A DNA stretch of 64,000 bases from contig BCKT01000003.1 in the NCBI GenBank assembly GCA_003116875.1, positions 1,621,185-1,685,184 on the forward strand, in the 5' to 3' direction. This document shows positions 45,381-59,500 of this stretch, piece after piece. Positions within the stretch are counted from its first letter, which is position 1. Each line of letters begins with the position of its first letter. The position numbers were made by a program, and so were the translations under genes. The DNA comes from Takashimella koratensis. Taxonomy: Eukaryota > Basidiomycota > Tremellomycetes > Trichosporonales > Tetragoniomycetaceae. The notes under the pieces were generated by a model, which saw nothing but the letters and a program-made list of their open reading frames with translations, was not told the origin of the DNA and did no database searches.

Positions 45381-48300
45381 CTACTCCAGCATGACCCAGC
45401 GGGTACCTTCGCGTCGCTGGGTACGCTTAACTGCCGGGAGGTCCACCCCTAGGTCTTTGAAATGTGGTACAACAATAACCGTTCTCTCGTTCTCCCCTAC
45501 CTTCCCTACCTTCCCAGTCCCACTCGCTGTCGATGCCGCTTTCATACCCAGCGTCTCCACCGGTCTCGAGAAAGTACACAAACTCTTCCCTATCTCACTC
45601 AACCATGCCGGATTCACTTTCGTTACTCCCTTCACCCACGCTCTACTCGTCCTCACCACTTCGGTGAACACCACAAACTCTGGCGGAGAGCGGTGGTACA
45701 AGCTGGATGAAGGGTGGATGTACACAGGTTCCGGAACCCCAGTGGCGCGGTAAGCGATACCGCGACATGAAGCGTGAGAAGGGGAACCACGTTTGAGGGC
45801 AAGAGACTGGAGGACAGCGATTTGGTCAATGAATCCCGCAAGCAGGATTTGACGGATCACTTTGAGTTGGACAGAGGTCGGTGGGGTGATAGGTGATCGA
45901 TCAGTGTTGGCAATGACAGAGATCTGCGAACGAAGTTGTTGAATCTCTTGCATTGCCTAATGTGAAAGAAAACGAAGAGGTCAGTAAGAGCAATCGTAAA
46001 CGGGCAGGTCGCACAGAACGTGATGAGGAGAATCGCAGATTTAGGACGGGCAGTCGGAACAGGACTCACCTTGTGTCGCAAAAAGTTCTTGGCGCAGAAC
46101 GACGCCGTCGGGTCGTACTCGTACGCTCCTATCGCAGCGAGGAGCTTGAACATGTCGCTTTCTGCTTTACCCAGCGCCATGAATTGCTGCAATAGTGTCA
46201 GTCCTAGCTTCCACAGGCTCTCTTGCTCCACCTAACCCGGTTCCACCTAGCCCGAACCTTGACTTACCCCGTGGGCTTTAAAGTATCTCCGTCTCAAATC
46301 CTTTCTCTCTTCTTTCGCCCTCACGTCCTCGCTCCGAATATGTTCCAGCCCCTCACCTCCCTCCGCTTCCCCATCTTCCTCGTCCTGGCCCAGTTCCAGC
46401 GTATCCTGGTGCACGAACGGATCTCCAACGCTCAGCCCCGCGACGATCGCGATGATATACGGTAAACACCCATGTTGGGCTCCGATAACCAACATCTTTG
46501 CAAACCTGGGGCTAACGGGAAAGCCCGCCATTTTCCTGCCGAGTTCCGTGATCTGGCCTCCGACTCGACCGGCGACTTGGACCCCATTCACCATCGTCGT
46601 TGCCGTCGGCTGGTCTAGTGCACCGAGGTGCTGTAGTAGCGCCTCCGCCTTTCGAAGTGCCAGTCGGTCCGGAGGCGTCGGGAACGGGAAATTCGCGACG
46701 GCGTCAATATTCATGCTTTTCATATTAAGTACGACGCCCTCGATCGGCATCCGCAGTATCTCTGGTGCCGAGAACGCTTCGAAATGATCTTCGAACAATG
46801 CCGAGCTGTAGAGTCGATAACAGTGTCCTGGGCCCGTTCGACCCGCTCTCCCCGCACGCTGTTGAGCCGACGCTTTAGAAATCCACGAGACCGCAAAGGT
46901 CTGGACCCCGCTCGATGCGTCGAATTGTCGTTCCTTCGCTCGTCCGCAATCCACGACGTACCGAATCCCGGGGATAGTCAGGGACGTCTCAGCAACGTTG
47001 GTCGCGATAATCACCAGCCGAGCGCCCTCAGGAGGGGGCTTGAAGACAGCCATCTGTTGGTCGTTGGAGAGGAGGGAGTAGAGCGGTAGAACGTGCATTG
47101 GAGCAGGCGAGGATTCGATAAAGTCGGGTAAACCATCGATTTCATCATCGGTCTCCAATGCCTCGTCGTCGGATTCAGGGATACCGTCGTCTACGTCCCC
47201 TGCGAGGTCTCGGTTTCGACCAAGTTCAATGTCCTCGGCTTCAACAGCTGCGTCCATCAGCACAATCCTTAACCGTCTCCACTTCAAGCGATATATATGA
47301 ATTTGTACCCGAAGTTTACTCACATTCAGGTGGCAACAACGCCTCTTTCTTCTCCACATGCTTCTTCTCCAACTTCCTACACAGACCCATGATCTCACTC
47401 TGACCCGTCATAAATACCAACACGCCACCTGGTGGGAGTCTCGAATGGATCTTGCAGACCTTCTTATACGCTTCATTCACGTAATCCCCACTGGTCTTTC
47501 TTGCAAAGTGCACGGTCACTGGATGTTGCCTGGCGCCGATGTGAATCACCGGCGGCGGGATCGCGAAAAGTGTCGTGTTTTCCGCGAAATCCGATACTCT
47601 CAGTGTAGCGGACATGATGACGATTCGAAGTGGTCTAGCGGATTCTTGACCCTCTCGCCATTGTTTTTCACGCAACTTGGCGACTCGACTAAGTACACCA
47701 ATAAGGACATCTGTGTTTACGCCACGCTCGTGGGCCTCGTCAACCACCACGACAGAGTACCTTGAAAGTAAAAAGTCCGAGGCGAGCTCGCGTAGGAGTA
47801 CACCGTCAGTCATGAATTTGATAGCGGTCTCCGGGGAACTGGTTGAGCTGTATCGGATCTGGTGTGCGACCACGCCAGAGGATGCGGGGAGGTTGAGTTC
47901 GGATTTGACTCGGACGGCGAGGGAGACGGCGGCGACTCGGCGTGGTTGCGTAACCGCAATCATACCCGGATCATCTGAAGAGTCAGCAAGGAATCCACTC
48001 GGCACACCTGTGCATCTGCCTGAAACTTCGTTGTCCTCTCCGTCTTGCACTTACCTGATCCAGGTACTCCAAAGCCCGCTTCATACAACATCTGGGGCAC
48101 CTGCGTGGTCTTCCCACTTCCTGTCTCTCCACAAATCACCACGACAGGGTGCATCAGAATCGCTTCGACGATACTTTGTTCCTCTGCGAGAATCGGCAAC
48201 TCCATCCTCGCTTCGGCAACGCTATCTCTTCGTTTGATCTCGGGCCGTCCTCGGCGTTTCGACGCGCCGGTCCCGCTCACTCCGCTCGTCTCGCTGGGTA

Positions 48301-50020
48301 CCGCGGGCGTGGAGTTCGACGCAGAGGAGGAAGGAAGGTTGAGGAGAGAAGTGGATGGGATGGACAAGGTCGCGCCGAGAGGACCGATGAATTCGCCAGT
48401 TTTGGGAGCAGGTCGAGACGGTTTAGAAGGTCCAGCAGGAACAGGGTACAGTTCGGGAGTGTCCGCGGTGGAACCGCTGGGGGCTGGAGCGCTAGGTTGA
48501 CCCATTTGTTGGAGCGCCCAGTTTTTAAAACCGAGTGATCGCTTGGGCTTGGGCTGCTCTTCAGGCTCCTCGTCATTCTCATCTTCGTCTTCTTCGTCGT
48601 CCTCGTCGCTATCCTCCTCGTCGCTGTCCTCGTCTTCGTCATTCTCCTCATCGTCATCCTCGTCTTCTTCATCTTCATCGTCATCCGCGTCCTCATCATC
48701 ATCTTCGTCCTCGTCACTAGAGTCAGGTTCTGGCGCAGTACCCAGGAACCTCTTCGAGCCTCTAACCACCACCCTCGGTTGTATCGGGACCCCGTCCGCG
48801 GTTGTCTTCAAAGGCCCGCCAGTGGTTGTCTTCAGTGCCCCGCCGGTGGTCGTCTTCAATGCCCCGCCGGTGGTTGTCTTCAGTGCGCCCCCTGTAGTCG
48901 CCTTCAGAGCCCCGCCGAGTGCTGGTGGAGGGAGTTTCACAGCTACTGATTGTGCCGCCTCATCTTGAGGCGCTGATATCGTCGCGGTGTCCGGCGATAT
49001 CGAAGGCCCTGCTTCAGCCTCCTCGCTCTCATCGATGTTGATCGTGTCACCACCACCCTCAGCCTCGCCCTTCTCTTCATCCGATTCGTCGACGCTATCG
49101 TTCGCCGAGTCGGAGGAGTCGAAATCGGACTCTGACTCTGGTTGTGTCCGCAACAGATTTGGGTTCCACCCCGCCTGAGTCATCGTCAGCACCAACGACC
49201 CTCCCTCACTCACCTTCTTTGGCATCCGACTCTTCCCCTGTCCCCTTGCTTGTTCCTTCTCCGCTGCCTTTCTCTCCGCCTTGGTTGGCAACACCGTGGT
49301 CTGCACCCCTTGGTTATCCTTTTGCACCTCCTGCACCACCTCTGCGGCCCTCTGCTTTCCCTTCCTCTTCCCCCTCGTCTCTTCCTCCTCGTCGCTCGAG
49401 CTCCCGACGTCTGCGCGCCGGCTGAGTCGGTCAATCGTCCGCCGCACCACCCGGTCCTCGGTAACTTCTTGTCGCTCCCGGGCGCTGGTAGGCTTCAACG
49501 GGTTCTGGCCCAATGACGCAGTGGAGTAGAGCGAGAGAGAGGTCGACGTGGAAGGCGCCATTGACGCTAAGGTCTTGAGCGTGTCGTTGCGCCGTTCCAG
49601 TAAAAGCTTCTTCGCCTGGGCATTGTAAGTAAGAATTCACCGACTGACACAAAGAGGTGAATGAAAGACATGGATTCGTGGGAGTAAGGAACGGACGGCC
49701 AAGCACTTCTAAGAAGACCGCATGGAAGAGGCAGAAGAGTCGTGAGGAGAGGATGACTGAAGATGTAGGTCTGAATTAATGAACCGTTGACGTCGAGATG
49801 CAACAACCCCGACACCAAACACGTCACTTACAATATACGAGTCTAACCGCTTGCGTTTCTTTGTCGACATGGCCGCGACTACAGGTCCTGTTGTCGCGTG
49901 CGCATCTCCCTCGCTATCTCCTTCGCCTTCTTGCTGCTCTTTAGCCGTCTTGGGCCTGGCCTTGCCCTTTTTATGCACGCGGGCGGTGTTGTACCGCTGG
50001 TGCACTGGCGGTGGAGCCAT
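45381..50020 (-). CDS. ECM16: DEAH-box RNA helicase DHR1/ECM16 (DHX37)
   Basis: This nucleolar DEAH/RHA helicase releases U3 snoRNA from pre-18S rRNA during small-subunit assembly. Exon 1 is 50020-49832 (63 residues, opening [20 protein letters not shown] with a [10 protein letters not shown] basic end). It splices to [17 protein letters not shown], matching the conserved N-terminal RLDKFI-KREER region of the family. The total is about 1400 residues. Helicase motifs: [18 protein letters not shown], the Walker B box DEAH in [43 protein letters not shown] and [18 protein letters not shown]. The winged-helix/ratchet ([18 protein letters not shown]) and OB-fold C-terminus follow. The N-terminal extension has five 24-base repeats (GGALKTTT) and a 45-residue Asp/Glu run. 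It is divergent from VPS13 across 533 bases. Confidence 0.95.
48580..48720 (-). repeat. Asp/Glu-coding trinucleotide low-complexity tract in DHR1
   Basis: About 140 bases of TCC/TCG/TCA/TCT triplets on the + strand encode an almost pure Asp/Glu run with a few Ser and Asn on the minus strand. The + strand shadow is a Ser run. Acidic tracts are common in nucleolar ribosome-assembly factors. Confidence 0.85.
48798..48917 (-). repeat. 24-bp tandem repeat in DHR1 (five copies coding GGALKTTT)
   Basis: Five head-to-tail copies of a 24-base unit encode Gly-Gly-Ala-Leu-Lys-Thr-Thr-Thr with small changes in the outer copies (GGALKATT and GGPLKTTA). Middle copies are nearly identical in DNA, so the expansion is recent. 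The repeat keeps frame and lies in the disordered N-terminal extension, away from the helicase core. Confidence 0.9.
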
Positions 50021-50553
50021 CGTTGTCGTCGATGGTCTGGGGTGTGGTGGATGTGGAAAGACCAAGGAGGACCTGGCTCGAATTCAAAGCTATCAATCTG
50101 AAATTTTGTACACATTGGCCGATTGGGTGGAGGACGGTCACGTGATGATTCAACATGTCTAGCCAACCCTGAGAAGTGACGTTTTCAGCCAGTGGGGTGT
50201 GTGTGTGTGTGTGTGTAGCCTGTTGCCTCTTTCATCCAGTCTCTTGATCCACCACCACCACCACCCAATCCATCCACTGTCTCATCCTCGCCATCCCTTC
50301 TTCACCCCATCTCATCACCCTCATCCGGGGCTCTCCACCACCTACAATCACTCAGAGGGAGACGTCAACCACCTACACTCTGCTCCTCATCGCTAATCAC
50401 ATTCGCATTCGGCCGATTCAAACAACGCCCGACTACGCAGCACCACCCACTCAGCGGGTTGGCTGTATCTCGTGACCTTGACTGGTTACTTCCCCTTCCC
50501 CCTTCTTCACTCTCGCCCACTCTATCCCTCTCATCGCTTCCTCGGCCACCACC
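50021..50553. promoter_or_regulatory. Divergent promoter of DHR1/ECM16 and VPS13
   Basis: This 533-base spacer separates two start codons facing away from each other. It contains an alternating GT run at about 50197-50217 (about ten GT units) and a C/T/A-rich right half that looks like the VPS13 leader. No clear TATA element was seen. Confidence 0.55.
50197..50217 (+). repeat. (GT)n dinucleotide microsatellite
   Basis: About ten uninterrupted GT units in the shared upstream region of DHR1 and VPS13. Confidence 0.85.
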
Positions 50554-53500
50554 ATGAATGTCATCAAGGATGCCGTGTTGCGACTCATCAACATCTACGT
50601 CGAACCCTACGTAGACAACTTGAACCCCAACGATCTCTCCCTCTCCGTTTTTGGAGGTAAGTCGTGCGACCCATCTTCTTTGGCGCCGATCGCCGCCCAC
50701 ACAAGCAGAAAGCTGTGATCAAAGCTTATGACCTTGTTTCATCCCCTAGGTAACGTCCAATTCCATGGACTGCATCTCAAGAAGAGCCTGCTGGAGAGGT
50801 TTGGCCTCCCAGTCGAGATCGTCGCAGGTACGTCCTCTCTTGCCCTGTCGTCATCTCCTCTCTTACTGACCCTCTGCCCCAGGTGACATCGGAGGGCTAT
50901 CAATGACTCTACCCTGGACGCAGCTCAAGACGCAGCCCGTCAAGATCGTCATCGACGATGTCTACATCCTCGCTCGAGCACGACCACCAGGCAAAGTCGA
51001 CCCAGAGGAAGATGCCCGAATCGAGCAGGCGACCAAGCAAGAGAAGTTGAAGAGTGCCGAAGCTGTAGACAATGCGGCAAGCCAGGTTGAGCAGGCCCAA
51101 GGAGGCACCAATGCTGGTGAGTGTGGTCTATCAGCTGGACTTCTCATTTAAGAGATGTAGAGCTGGACAGGCGCTGACGTTGACTTGCAGACAAGCAAAC
51201 ATACATCGGAGCGATCATCTCCAAAGTCGTCGATAATGTTCAAATCCACGTCAAGAACATTCACGTCCGATATGAGGATCACACGAGTACCCCCGACCAC
51301 CCTTTCGCTGCGGGTCTCACGATCGCCGAGTTCAAAGCGGTCTCGACGGACGAGAACTGGGTCGAAGCGTTCATCCAGGACAGCTTGAAAGGTGTTCACA
51401 AGGTAGGATGACAGACATGAACCAACGCTAACAAAGTCAGCTCGTGCAACTCCAAGCATTGTCAGTCTACTTTGACACCGACGCTAGCAGTCTCGACAAA
51501 GGTCCCGAAAATCGCCAAGGTACCATCGACGCACTGAAGAGCATGCTCGTGGGGAACCCTCAACACCAGCACATCCTCAAACCTGTCACCGGCGAAGCAC
51601 GGATAATCATGCACAAAACCATGTCAAACAGTGTGCCTAAAATCGACGCACAGGTGATCTTCGACGAGATCGGCGTCGTCTTCGATCGTGACCAGTACCG
51701 TGACTTGCTCTCCATGGTTGATGTCTTCCACTTCTACCGCCGTACCCATCAGTACTACCGGTACCGTCCGCCAGAAGAAGAGTTCAAGGAGAACCGAGCA
51801 AAGGCGAGGCTCAAGTTTGCGATGAAGGCGATCCACGGTGAAATCCATGACCGACACCGACGGTGGACGTGGGACTACCTCTCCGAGAGGAGGGATACCC
51901 GCAAGCGTTATGTCGAGCTGTATCTGAAGAAGATGGCGTTGCCCGAGACGAAGCCGCTGCCGGTGGATGAAGGGGCCGAGCTTGCGAAGTTTGAGCAAGA
52001 CCTGTCGTACGAGGATATTCGATTCTTCCGATCCGTGGCTCGTGTCCGGGCGAAGCGAGATGCGGCAGTACGGAAGAGGCTGGACGAAGAGCGGGCAAAG
52101 CAACAGCCTCAAACGTGGGGACAGTGGATCTGGGGCACGGGACCCAAAGCCGATGCGAATGGGATCTCCGAGGACGAGAAGAAGGAGATTGACGATATCA
52201 TCGACTACGATGCGTCTGCTGCTCAAGAAGTCGTAGGAACCACACCACGAGACTTTATGCGCCTCCGTGCGTCAGCGACACTCAACAAGGGCTCGTTCTC
52301 GCTTCGTGCCGATCCTCACGGGAAGAACACGGACGTTATCGCGCTCGTGTTCGATTCGTTCTCCGCCGATGCTGTTCAGCTCACCGATTCGATTTCGGGG
52401 AAGATCGCGCTCGGAGGGTTCCGAGTGTACGATGGAACGACGCCCAACTCGCTGTATCCCCAGATCGTACGGGTGAAGGATATCGAGGGATCCAAGGGTA
52501 CAAATCGGCAGCAGACACGGCAGCAGAGCCTCGAGGTTGGAGGGACGACCCAGGCGCTCGCAGAGATCAGCAGCGGGTTGAAACCTGGTACCGATCCATT
52601 CTTCGTCATGGAGGTGGTCCATAACCCGCTCGATGGTCACGCCGACTCGGACGTCTCGGTCAAGATGCGACACCTCGAGATTATCTACCATCGTGGATAC
52701 GTCGAGGCGGTGGTTCAGTTCTTCAAGCCGCCAGTGAGCCAACTCGAGTCGATCGGTGCGCTCCTTGATGCGGCCGGCCAGACGCTAGATGGAATCAGGA
52801 AGGAGACGCGAGCAGGCCTGGAGTATGCGTTGGATCAGCACAAGGTGGGTTCATTGGTGAAGTCAAGCTGACGACAAGACTATCGATGTGCATGTCGACA
52901 TGAACGCGCCGATCATCTTGATTCCTATGGAGTGAGTCTTGCATTATGGACTTGTAGCTGATCTTTATAGTGTGACTGTGAAGAACAGCCAGACGCTCGT
53001 GCTTGATGCCGGTCATATCGCCGTGAACAGCAAGCTCGCGGACCAAGCTCAACTGAAAGAAGTCCAAAGCAAGCGAGGTCGGCAGTACAACGAGGACGAT
53101 TACAAACAACTCGAAGATCTCATGTACGATCGCCTCACCCTTAACCTCGACTCAACTCAGCTGTTGATAGGTGACGACCTGGACGCGTGTCTCCGCGCCC
53201 TCGACTCACACGAAGCCGGTCAGACAGAACTGCATATCGTGGAACAGATCAATATGTCGTTCACGGTACAACACGCGATTGTGGATGCCCCGAACTTGAC
53301 CAAGTTTAAGATCGCGGGTGAACTGCCTGAGCTGCAGGTGAACGTGTCGGACCGCAAATACCGTGAGTCTGCAAACATCTGACTTTCGGTGGAATTCACT
53401 CGATGAGGGGGCTTGGCTGATATCTGCAAACAGGAACCTTGATGAAGTTCATCGACGTGTCGATCCCGAAACTGGGAGATGTCACACCTTCGACAGAGGT

Positions 53501-56500
53501 CGTCGTCGCTGTACAGCCGTTCCAGCCGTCTTTCCGCCGCCAAGCAGTGGAGGAGTACAACCTCGACGATACGCGATCGATCATGTCGGGTCCCGCCGAG
53601 GCCGAAGGAGACACCGAGGCGGATGCAGAGGCAGATGCAAAAGAGTCGGACTCGGAAGATAAGCACGATGATCAGTTCTACGAGGCGGTGGACGACACCA
53701 CAGAGGTGAGTGGGGTTAAAGTTGCGATAGGTGATAGCCTTGAAAGGAGGTGTGGATGACTTGTGCTGATCAACGTCTTGCAGAGTCAACGGCGCGCGTT
53801 GAAACAAGTCACATTCGAGTTCTCCTTCTCGGTCGGAAAGCTGCAAGCGTCGCTATTCAAGTCGACATCACCGACAACCGAGCGTGCGCTGGCTGTCGCT
53901 TCTCTGCAAGGGTTTGGCCTGACCTTTGCCCTCCGCAAATACGACATGTCTGTCGACCTCTTCCTCCGCACGGTCACCCTCGCTATGGTGGAACAAGGTC
54001 GTCCCCAACGCCCTCTTCTAACGTCCGCAGCAGTCGACGGCGACCCAGAAGACCACAAGCTCCTCCAAGTACGCTACTTCCGCGTCCAAAAGGAATCACC
54101 AGAGTACATGTCGAAGCATGAGGGCATCGACCAAAGTATCGATACCGAGCTGTCTGCGTTTAAAGTGACGATTGCGCCCGAACCGATTTTGGAACTATAT
54201 GATCTGCTCATGGTGACGTTCGTGTCAAAGGACGCTCCAGTGGCACAAGAGGCCGCGTCGGCGGACGCAGAGGCGCAGAAGAAGGAAGAGGAGGCGGCGG
54301 CTAACGCGTCGGCCAAGCTGAGAATCCGGGTCAAGCTCACCAGTGCAGAGGGTGAGTAAGCAAGTGGTTTTAGTTGGAATAGCTACTGATAGCCGCAGTG
54401 TCACTCGAGAACAACAACGTGCGTTTTGCACTGTTGACGCTTCCGTCGGCCGATGTTGGTCTGTTACTACGAAGCGGTACGATGCGGATCGGTGCTCGAC
54501 TTGGCAACATCTCTCTCGACGATCTCACCGACGATGATGTCGCTGTTCCCGAATTCAAAAAGCTCTTGGCGATTGAGGGCGAAGAGCTTGCCGATTTCAG
54601 CTACGAAACTTTCAATCCTGCGGACAAAGACACGTTCCCGGGCTACAACTCATCTGTCAACCTCCGAACAGGTTCGCTCAAGTTCACGTTCATGGAGAAA
54701 CCCGTACGAGACTTGTATGTCTTTGCGCTCAAATTTGCACGGATGAAAGCGGTGTACGACGCGGCATCGCAAGCGGCCGTTCAACGGGCATCGGAAGTTA
54801 CGAGGATGCGATACGATATTGTCGTTAAAACGCCGATCATTGTTCTTCCGCGAGACGGACTGACCTCCCGCGATGTGTTGACGATGAGGCTGGGTGAGAT
54901 TGTAGCGAAGAACCAGTACCTCGATGATCCGAATGAGACGAGCACAATCGAAGCGAGTCTGAGGGGGATCAACGTGGCGTCGGAGATGTACGTCCAGGAC
55001 AAACAGTCGGTCATGCAACTCGTCGACGATGTCGCGATTACTGCGACCGTCAAGCAGGCCGGCGGGTCAAGTCACCGATCAGATCCACACCACGCCGACA
55101 CAGAGGTAGGTCGGCTTCTATCTTCTCCACTTGACTTCGCTTAGGCCTGTGATGTGGAAAAGCGCAAGGGTGCTGACAACGCTTGCAGGTCACGACCGAG
55201 ATGTCAGATGTGAAGATGTCTTTGACGCAGAATCAATACGTTCTCCTAATGAGCATCCTCCAGTCCCTCCCACGAGCGTTGGGCGGTGTTGCTGAAGCCG
55301 AGATGTCTCCCGAGTCTCTTCCTCCCACACCTGCGACCCTCTCCGCCCCAGACTCGCCCGACGACCCTTCCCCGCCGGAGCCCGCAACCGACCTCGGCCC
55401 GGAACTCCTCGTCTCCCCAGATCACGCCGAACTATGGACCAGCCTCGACTTTGTCTTCTCCGTCCGCTCCATCGGCCTGGAGGTGTACACGAAGGACGCA
55501 ACGTTCACCAAGGACTTGGCGAAATACAGTATCGCAAAGTTCGCACTGGCAGGGACGCATTTGGGACTAAAGACGTTGTCGGACGGGTCGATGGAGGCAG
55601 AGTTTTCGTTGAATACACTGCAGTTCTCGAATACCAGAGCGGGGAATAGCCAGTTCAGAGATATCATCCCGGCGGCTCATACGGAGGGTAACCAAGTGTG
55701 AGTGAAAACACGAGTGACTAGCTGCGAGTACCACGGGTGGGCTTCAAAGCTAACACTCTGTTCTCAGGATGTTGCAATATACTCGATCTGGAGGCGTCGA
55801 CCAGGCCGCACTCGCGATCGTCACTATCGACAGCCCGAGGTTCATTCTCGCCGTTGACCCGTTGATTGCGCTGCTCGAATTCGCCGTCAGCCCATTCAAG
55901 AATACCGCCGAGGTCGCCCCAGTGGAGAATGAGGACGACGATATCGTCGAGGGACCGACCCGCCAAGCTGGCTCGTTGTCTTTCCGAGTCGAGATCATCG
56001 ACGCAACGGTGATCGTCCTTGCGAACGACTCTGACCCGAGGACTCAGTCGATTCACCTCAAGATCAAGGAGATTCTCGTCTCGCAGCAAGCCGTACTTGC
56101 GCTCAAGGTCGACAAGCTCGCGATGTCGGTTGGGCGGATGAACAAGGACAGAGAAGAAGAGGAGAACGCCCGATACCTCCAATCCCCACAATCCAAGAGC
56201 TCCCCCACCGCCGATGGGAAGAGTAAAAAGCGCGACAAGGAGAGTCGGTTCAAAGATAACAAGGACCTCGTCAGCTTCCTCGACGACGTCAACCTCGCCT
56301 TGTCACTCGATACCCGTCGTCGTGGTTCTCAACAGATGACAAGTCTCGAGATCGACGTACCTAACGCGATCATCTTCAGAGCAAGTTATACTGATATCAT
56401 GCTTATTCTGGATATCATGAACAAGGCGTCGGTGATGGCCGCCAAAGCAATGGCTCCGGACAACGCGGCCAATGGGGACACAAAGTCAGGAGAAGCGAGG

Positions 56501-59500
56501 AGACCGAGTCTGACTACTACGGGTGGAGTCGATAGCTCGTCCTCGGTCGCTGTGACTCAGGTCAAGTCGGCACGCAGGACATCGATGAGTCGACGAAGGC
56601 GCTCGATCGAAAAGTCCAAGGTCTTGGTCTCCAAGGAGCAGGTGAGCTCAAATTCAGGTGATCACGGACGGTTAGCTGACAGAATGTTCAGCTCAAAGCG
56701 CACATCAACGGGTTCCAGTTCGTCCTCGTCGGGGATATCCAAGAAATGCCAATGGTGCACCTTTCGACGGACGAGTTTACCTGCTTGATCAACGACTGGT
56801 CCGGAGACGTGAGTGTCTTCTCGGGATATAACCTGGACAAATGACAGTCAAGTGAAGCTTTCACTGACGTTCATGCGTAGATGAAAATGGCAACGTCTAT
56901 TACCACGTCGATTCGGTACTTCAACTTGACAAACTCGTACTTTGAGCCACTTCTCGACCCTTGGAAGTTTGACCTGGCCGTCATGCGCACCACTTCTTCT
57001 CCTGATGTCAAGCCCCTGACGGTCAAACTGTCCGCCGACCAACGTCTCGAGCTGAACCTCACCTCGGCGTTCATCGAGCTGGCGATCACGTCCATGACAA
57101 TGTGGAGTAAGGAAGGGTCGCATGTCCGAGAAGGAAAGAAGACATCGGACGCTCCGTTCCGCGTCAAAAACTTGACGGGGATGCCGATCGCGCTGTGGCC
57201 TGAGCGCGATAGTGATGGAGGCGATATCCCGTGGGTTCGCCGGAAGGAGTTGGCCAACGGCGCCGACGTGCCGTGGCGATTCGAGGATCGCCGGACGACT
57301 CGTGACGTGAATTGAGTTTCATCTGCTGAAGAATCCATGGAGAAAATGAGCTGACAAGGTGTCAGAACGTGTCGGTGTTCCACCACAACGCGATCGCGCT
57401 GCAACTCCCCGACACGCCATGGGAGATCTTGCGCAACATCTCGGTTGACCGCGAGGGCGAGCACATCCTCAGCCTCCGACCCAAGGTGGACCGTGTAACG
57501 CATTTGCTCATGTGCGAGATCAAACTCGAGAACAACATCAAGGTGATCACGTTCCGCTCCACGCTAAATATCGAGAACCACACGAGCTTGCCCGTCGAGA
57601 TGGTGGTTGTGGATACCGCCGGTAAAGTGCACGACCAGATCAAGATCAACCCTGGGTCGTCAGCGCCAATGCCGCTCGGTGCAGCCTGGGACAAGCGGTT
57701 CCGACTCCGCCCGCTCAAGGGCTTCGGGTTTGACTACAACTGGTCCATGGGTCTGCAATGGCGACAGCTTGCGTCGAAGCCTATCCGCTCTATCAGTTGC
57801 AAACACCTCACCCCTGGCGAACCGTCGTTCTACTTCCAGGCGCAGGCCAACTTCCCAGGCGACGGCAAGAACATGACCTACCCACGAATGTCACTCGTCC
57901 TCCGTGCTCCTGTCGAGCTGGAGAACTTGTTACCTTACGACCTCAAGTTCAGGATTCACGACAAAGCGACCAACCTCAGTTCGAGCAACTTCCTCGTCAA
58001 GGGCGGAACGAGCCCAATCCACACCGTCGAGATCTCGCATTTGCTCTTATTGAGTGTCGCGCCGGAGGAGACAATGTTCAAGCAGAGTGATTATGCGATC
58101 ATCGCCACTGATGATCCGGAGTTGCCGGTGGAGAACCATTTCCAGGTCACGGATAAAGATAGGTTCAAGTTGATGCTCAAACTGCACTACTAGTGAGTTG
58201 CGTCGTGTCTTTCCTTCTTTTAAAGAGGCGAGTCGGTGCTAATTGTTCACCTCGCAGCACTTTCCCCAACTCTGGAGGAGCGTTCAAGGTTCAGATCTTC
58301 AGTCCATACGTGTTCCTGAACAAAACTGGACTACCGTTCGACCTTGCGATCAAGACTTGGACCGGCGGGCAAAAGCCCGTGGCTGGGCGAGACGAGTTCG
58401 CCGACGACTACAAGAAACCTCAACCAACGCCGTTCAGTAAGTTGGACCCTTACCTGTTGCTTTGCGCTCCAAGCTGACACCTTACAGTGTTCAGCTTCCC
58501 TAACGACGATAGACGGAACAGGCTCTTCCTCCAGGTCAACAAATCCAGGTGGTCTCAAGTAGGTCTAACTTGTCTGACATATTCTGACCCTAGCCACTCT
58601 CATTCGAACCGATTGCGGCCGACATGCAGATTGTCATGCCGGCAGAGGACAACGAGAGGGACTATTACGTCGGTCTGTCCTATGCCGAGGGTCTGGGCAA
58701 AGTGAGTTCGACAACCTCAGATAAATGATGAAGTTACTGACTCGGCCCCAGTACAAGCTCTCCAAGGTCATCACTATCGCTCCGAGGTTCTTGGTCAAGA
58801 ACATGTTCTCGCATGGGATCCGGATCCGCCAGCACGGCGCTCAGGACTTTATCTCGATCGCACCTGGCGCGAGGGAGCCTATTCACCAGCTCAAGTCTTT
58901 AGGACAGCCACAGCTCTGCATGGCCTTTGACGAGCCCAACCTTGAGTGGTAAGTAACGACCGCGTGGCTTGATTTTCCAGTAGCTCATGTGTCATTTTCC
59001 AGGTCGACTCCGTTCAACATTTCCGATATTGGTAGGACAAACTTGACCCTCCAACGGAAGACCAAGGATCAACAATCCAAGACGTACTTGATGCGCATCG
59101 AGACGCATCTCGAAGGCTCGAGTATCTTCCTGTTCATCTCGCGAGAGACGGAGCCCTGGCCGCTCAAGATCCGGAACGAAACGGGTGTCAACTTTACTTT
59201 CCAGCAGGTGGTGAGTCACAATTGCTGGGGATCAATTTCGAGAAGCAAAGGTGTTGACGAGAATCAGCCTGAAGAAGAGGCAAATAGTCAGGACTTCCCA
59301 GTCCGAGCGCTGCCACCTCAAGAGACTATTGGGTACACATGGGACCGACCGACGGCAAGCAAGAAGCGTATTCGCTTGATGTTTGACAACATCCCCATGC
59401 CTGCCACGGTCGATATGATGGCTATCGGTGTTCAGCCGCCGATGAAGGTACCGGTAAGTTCCTCCCGGTGTTTCAAACGCCAGACTCGTCGCTGACCGAC

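Noticed and set aside
48543..48968. Ser-rich 141-codon frame on the + strand
   Set aside because: It is the antisense shadow of the Asp/Glu tract and GGALKTTT repeat of DHR1, whose minus-strand motifs are unmistakable.
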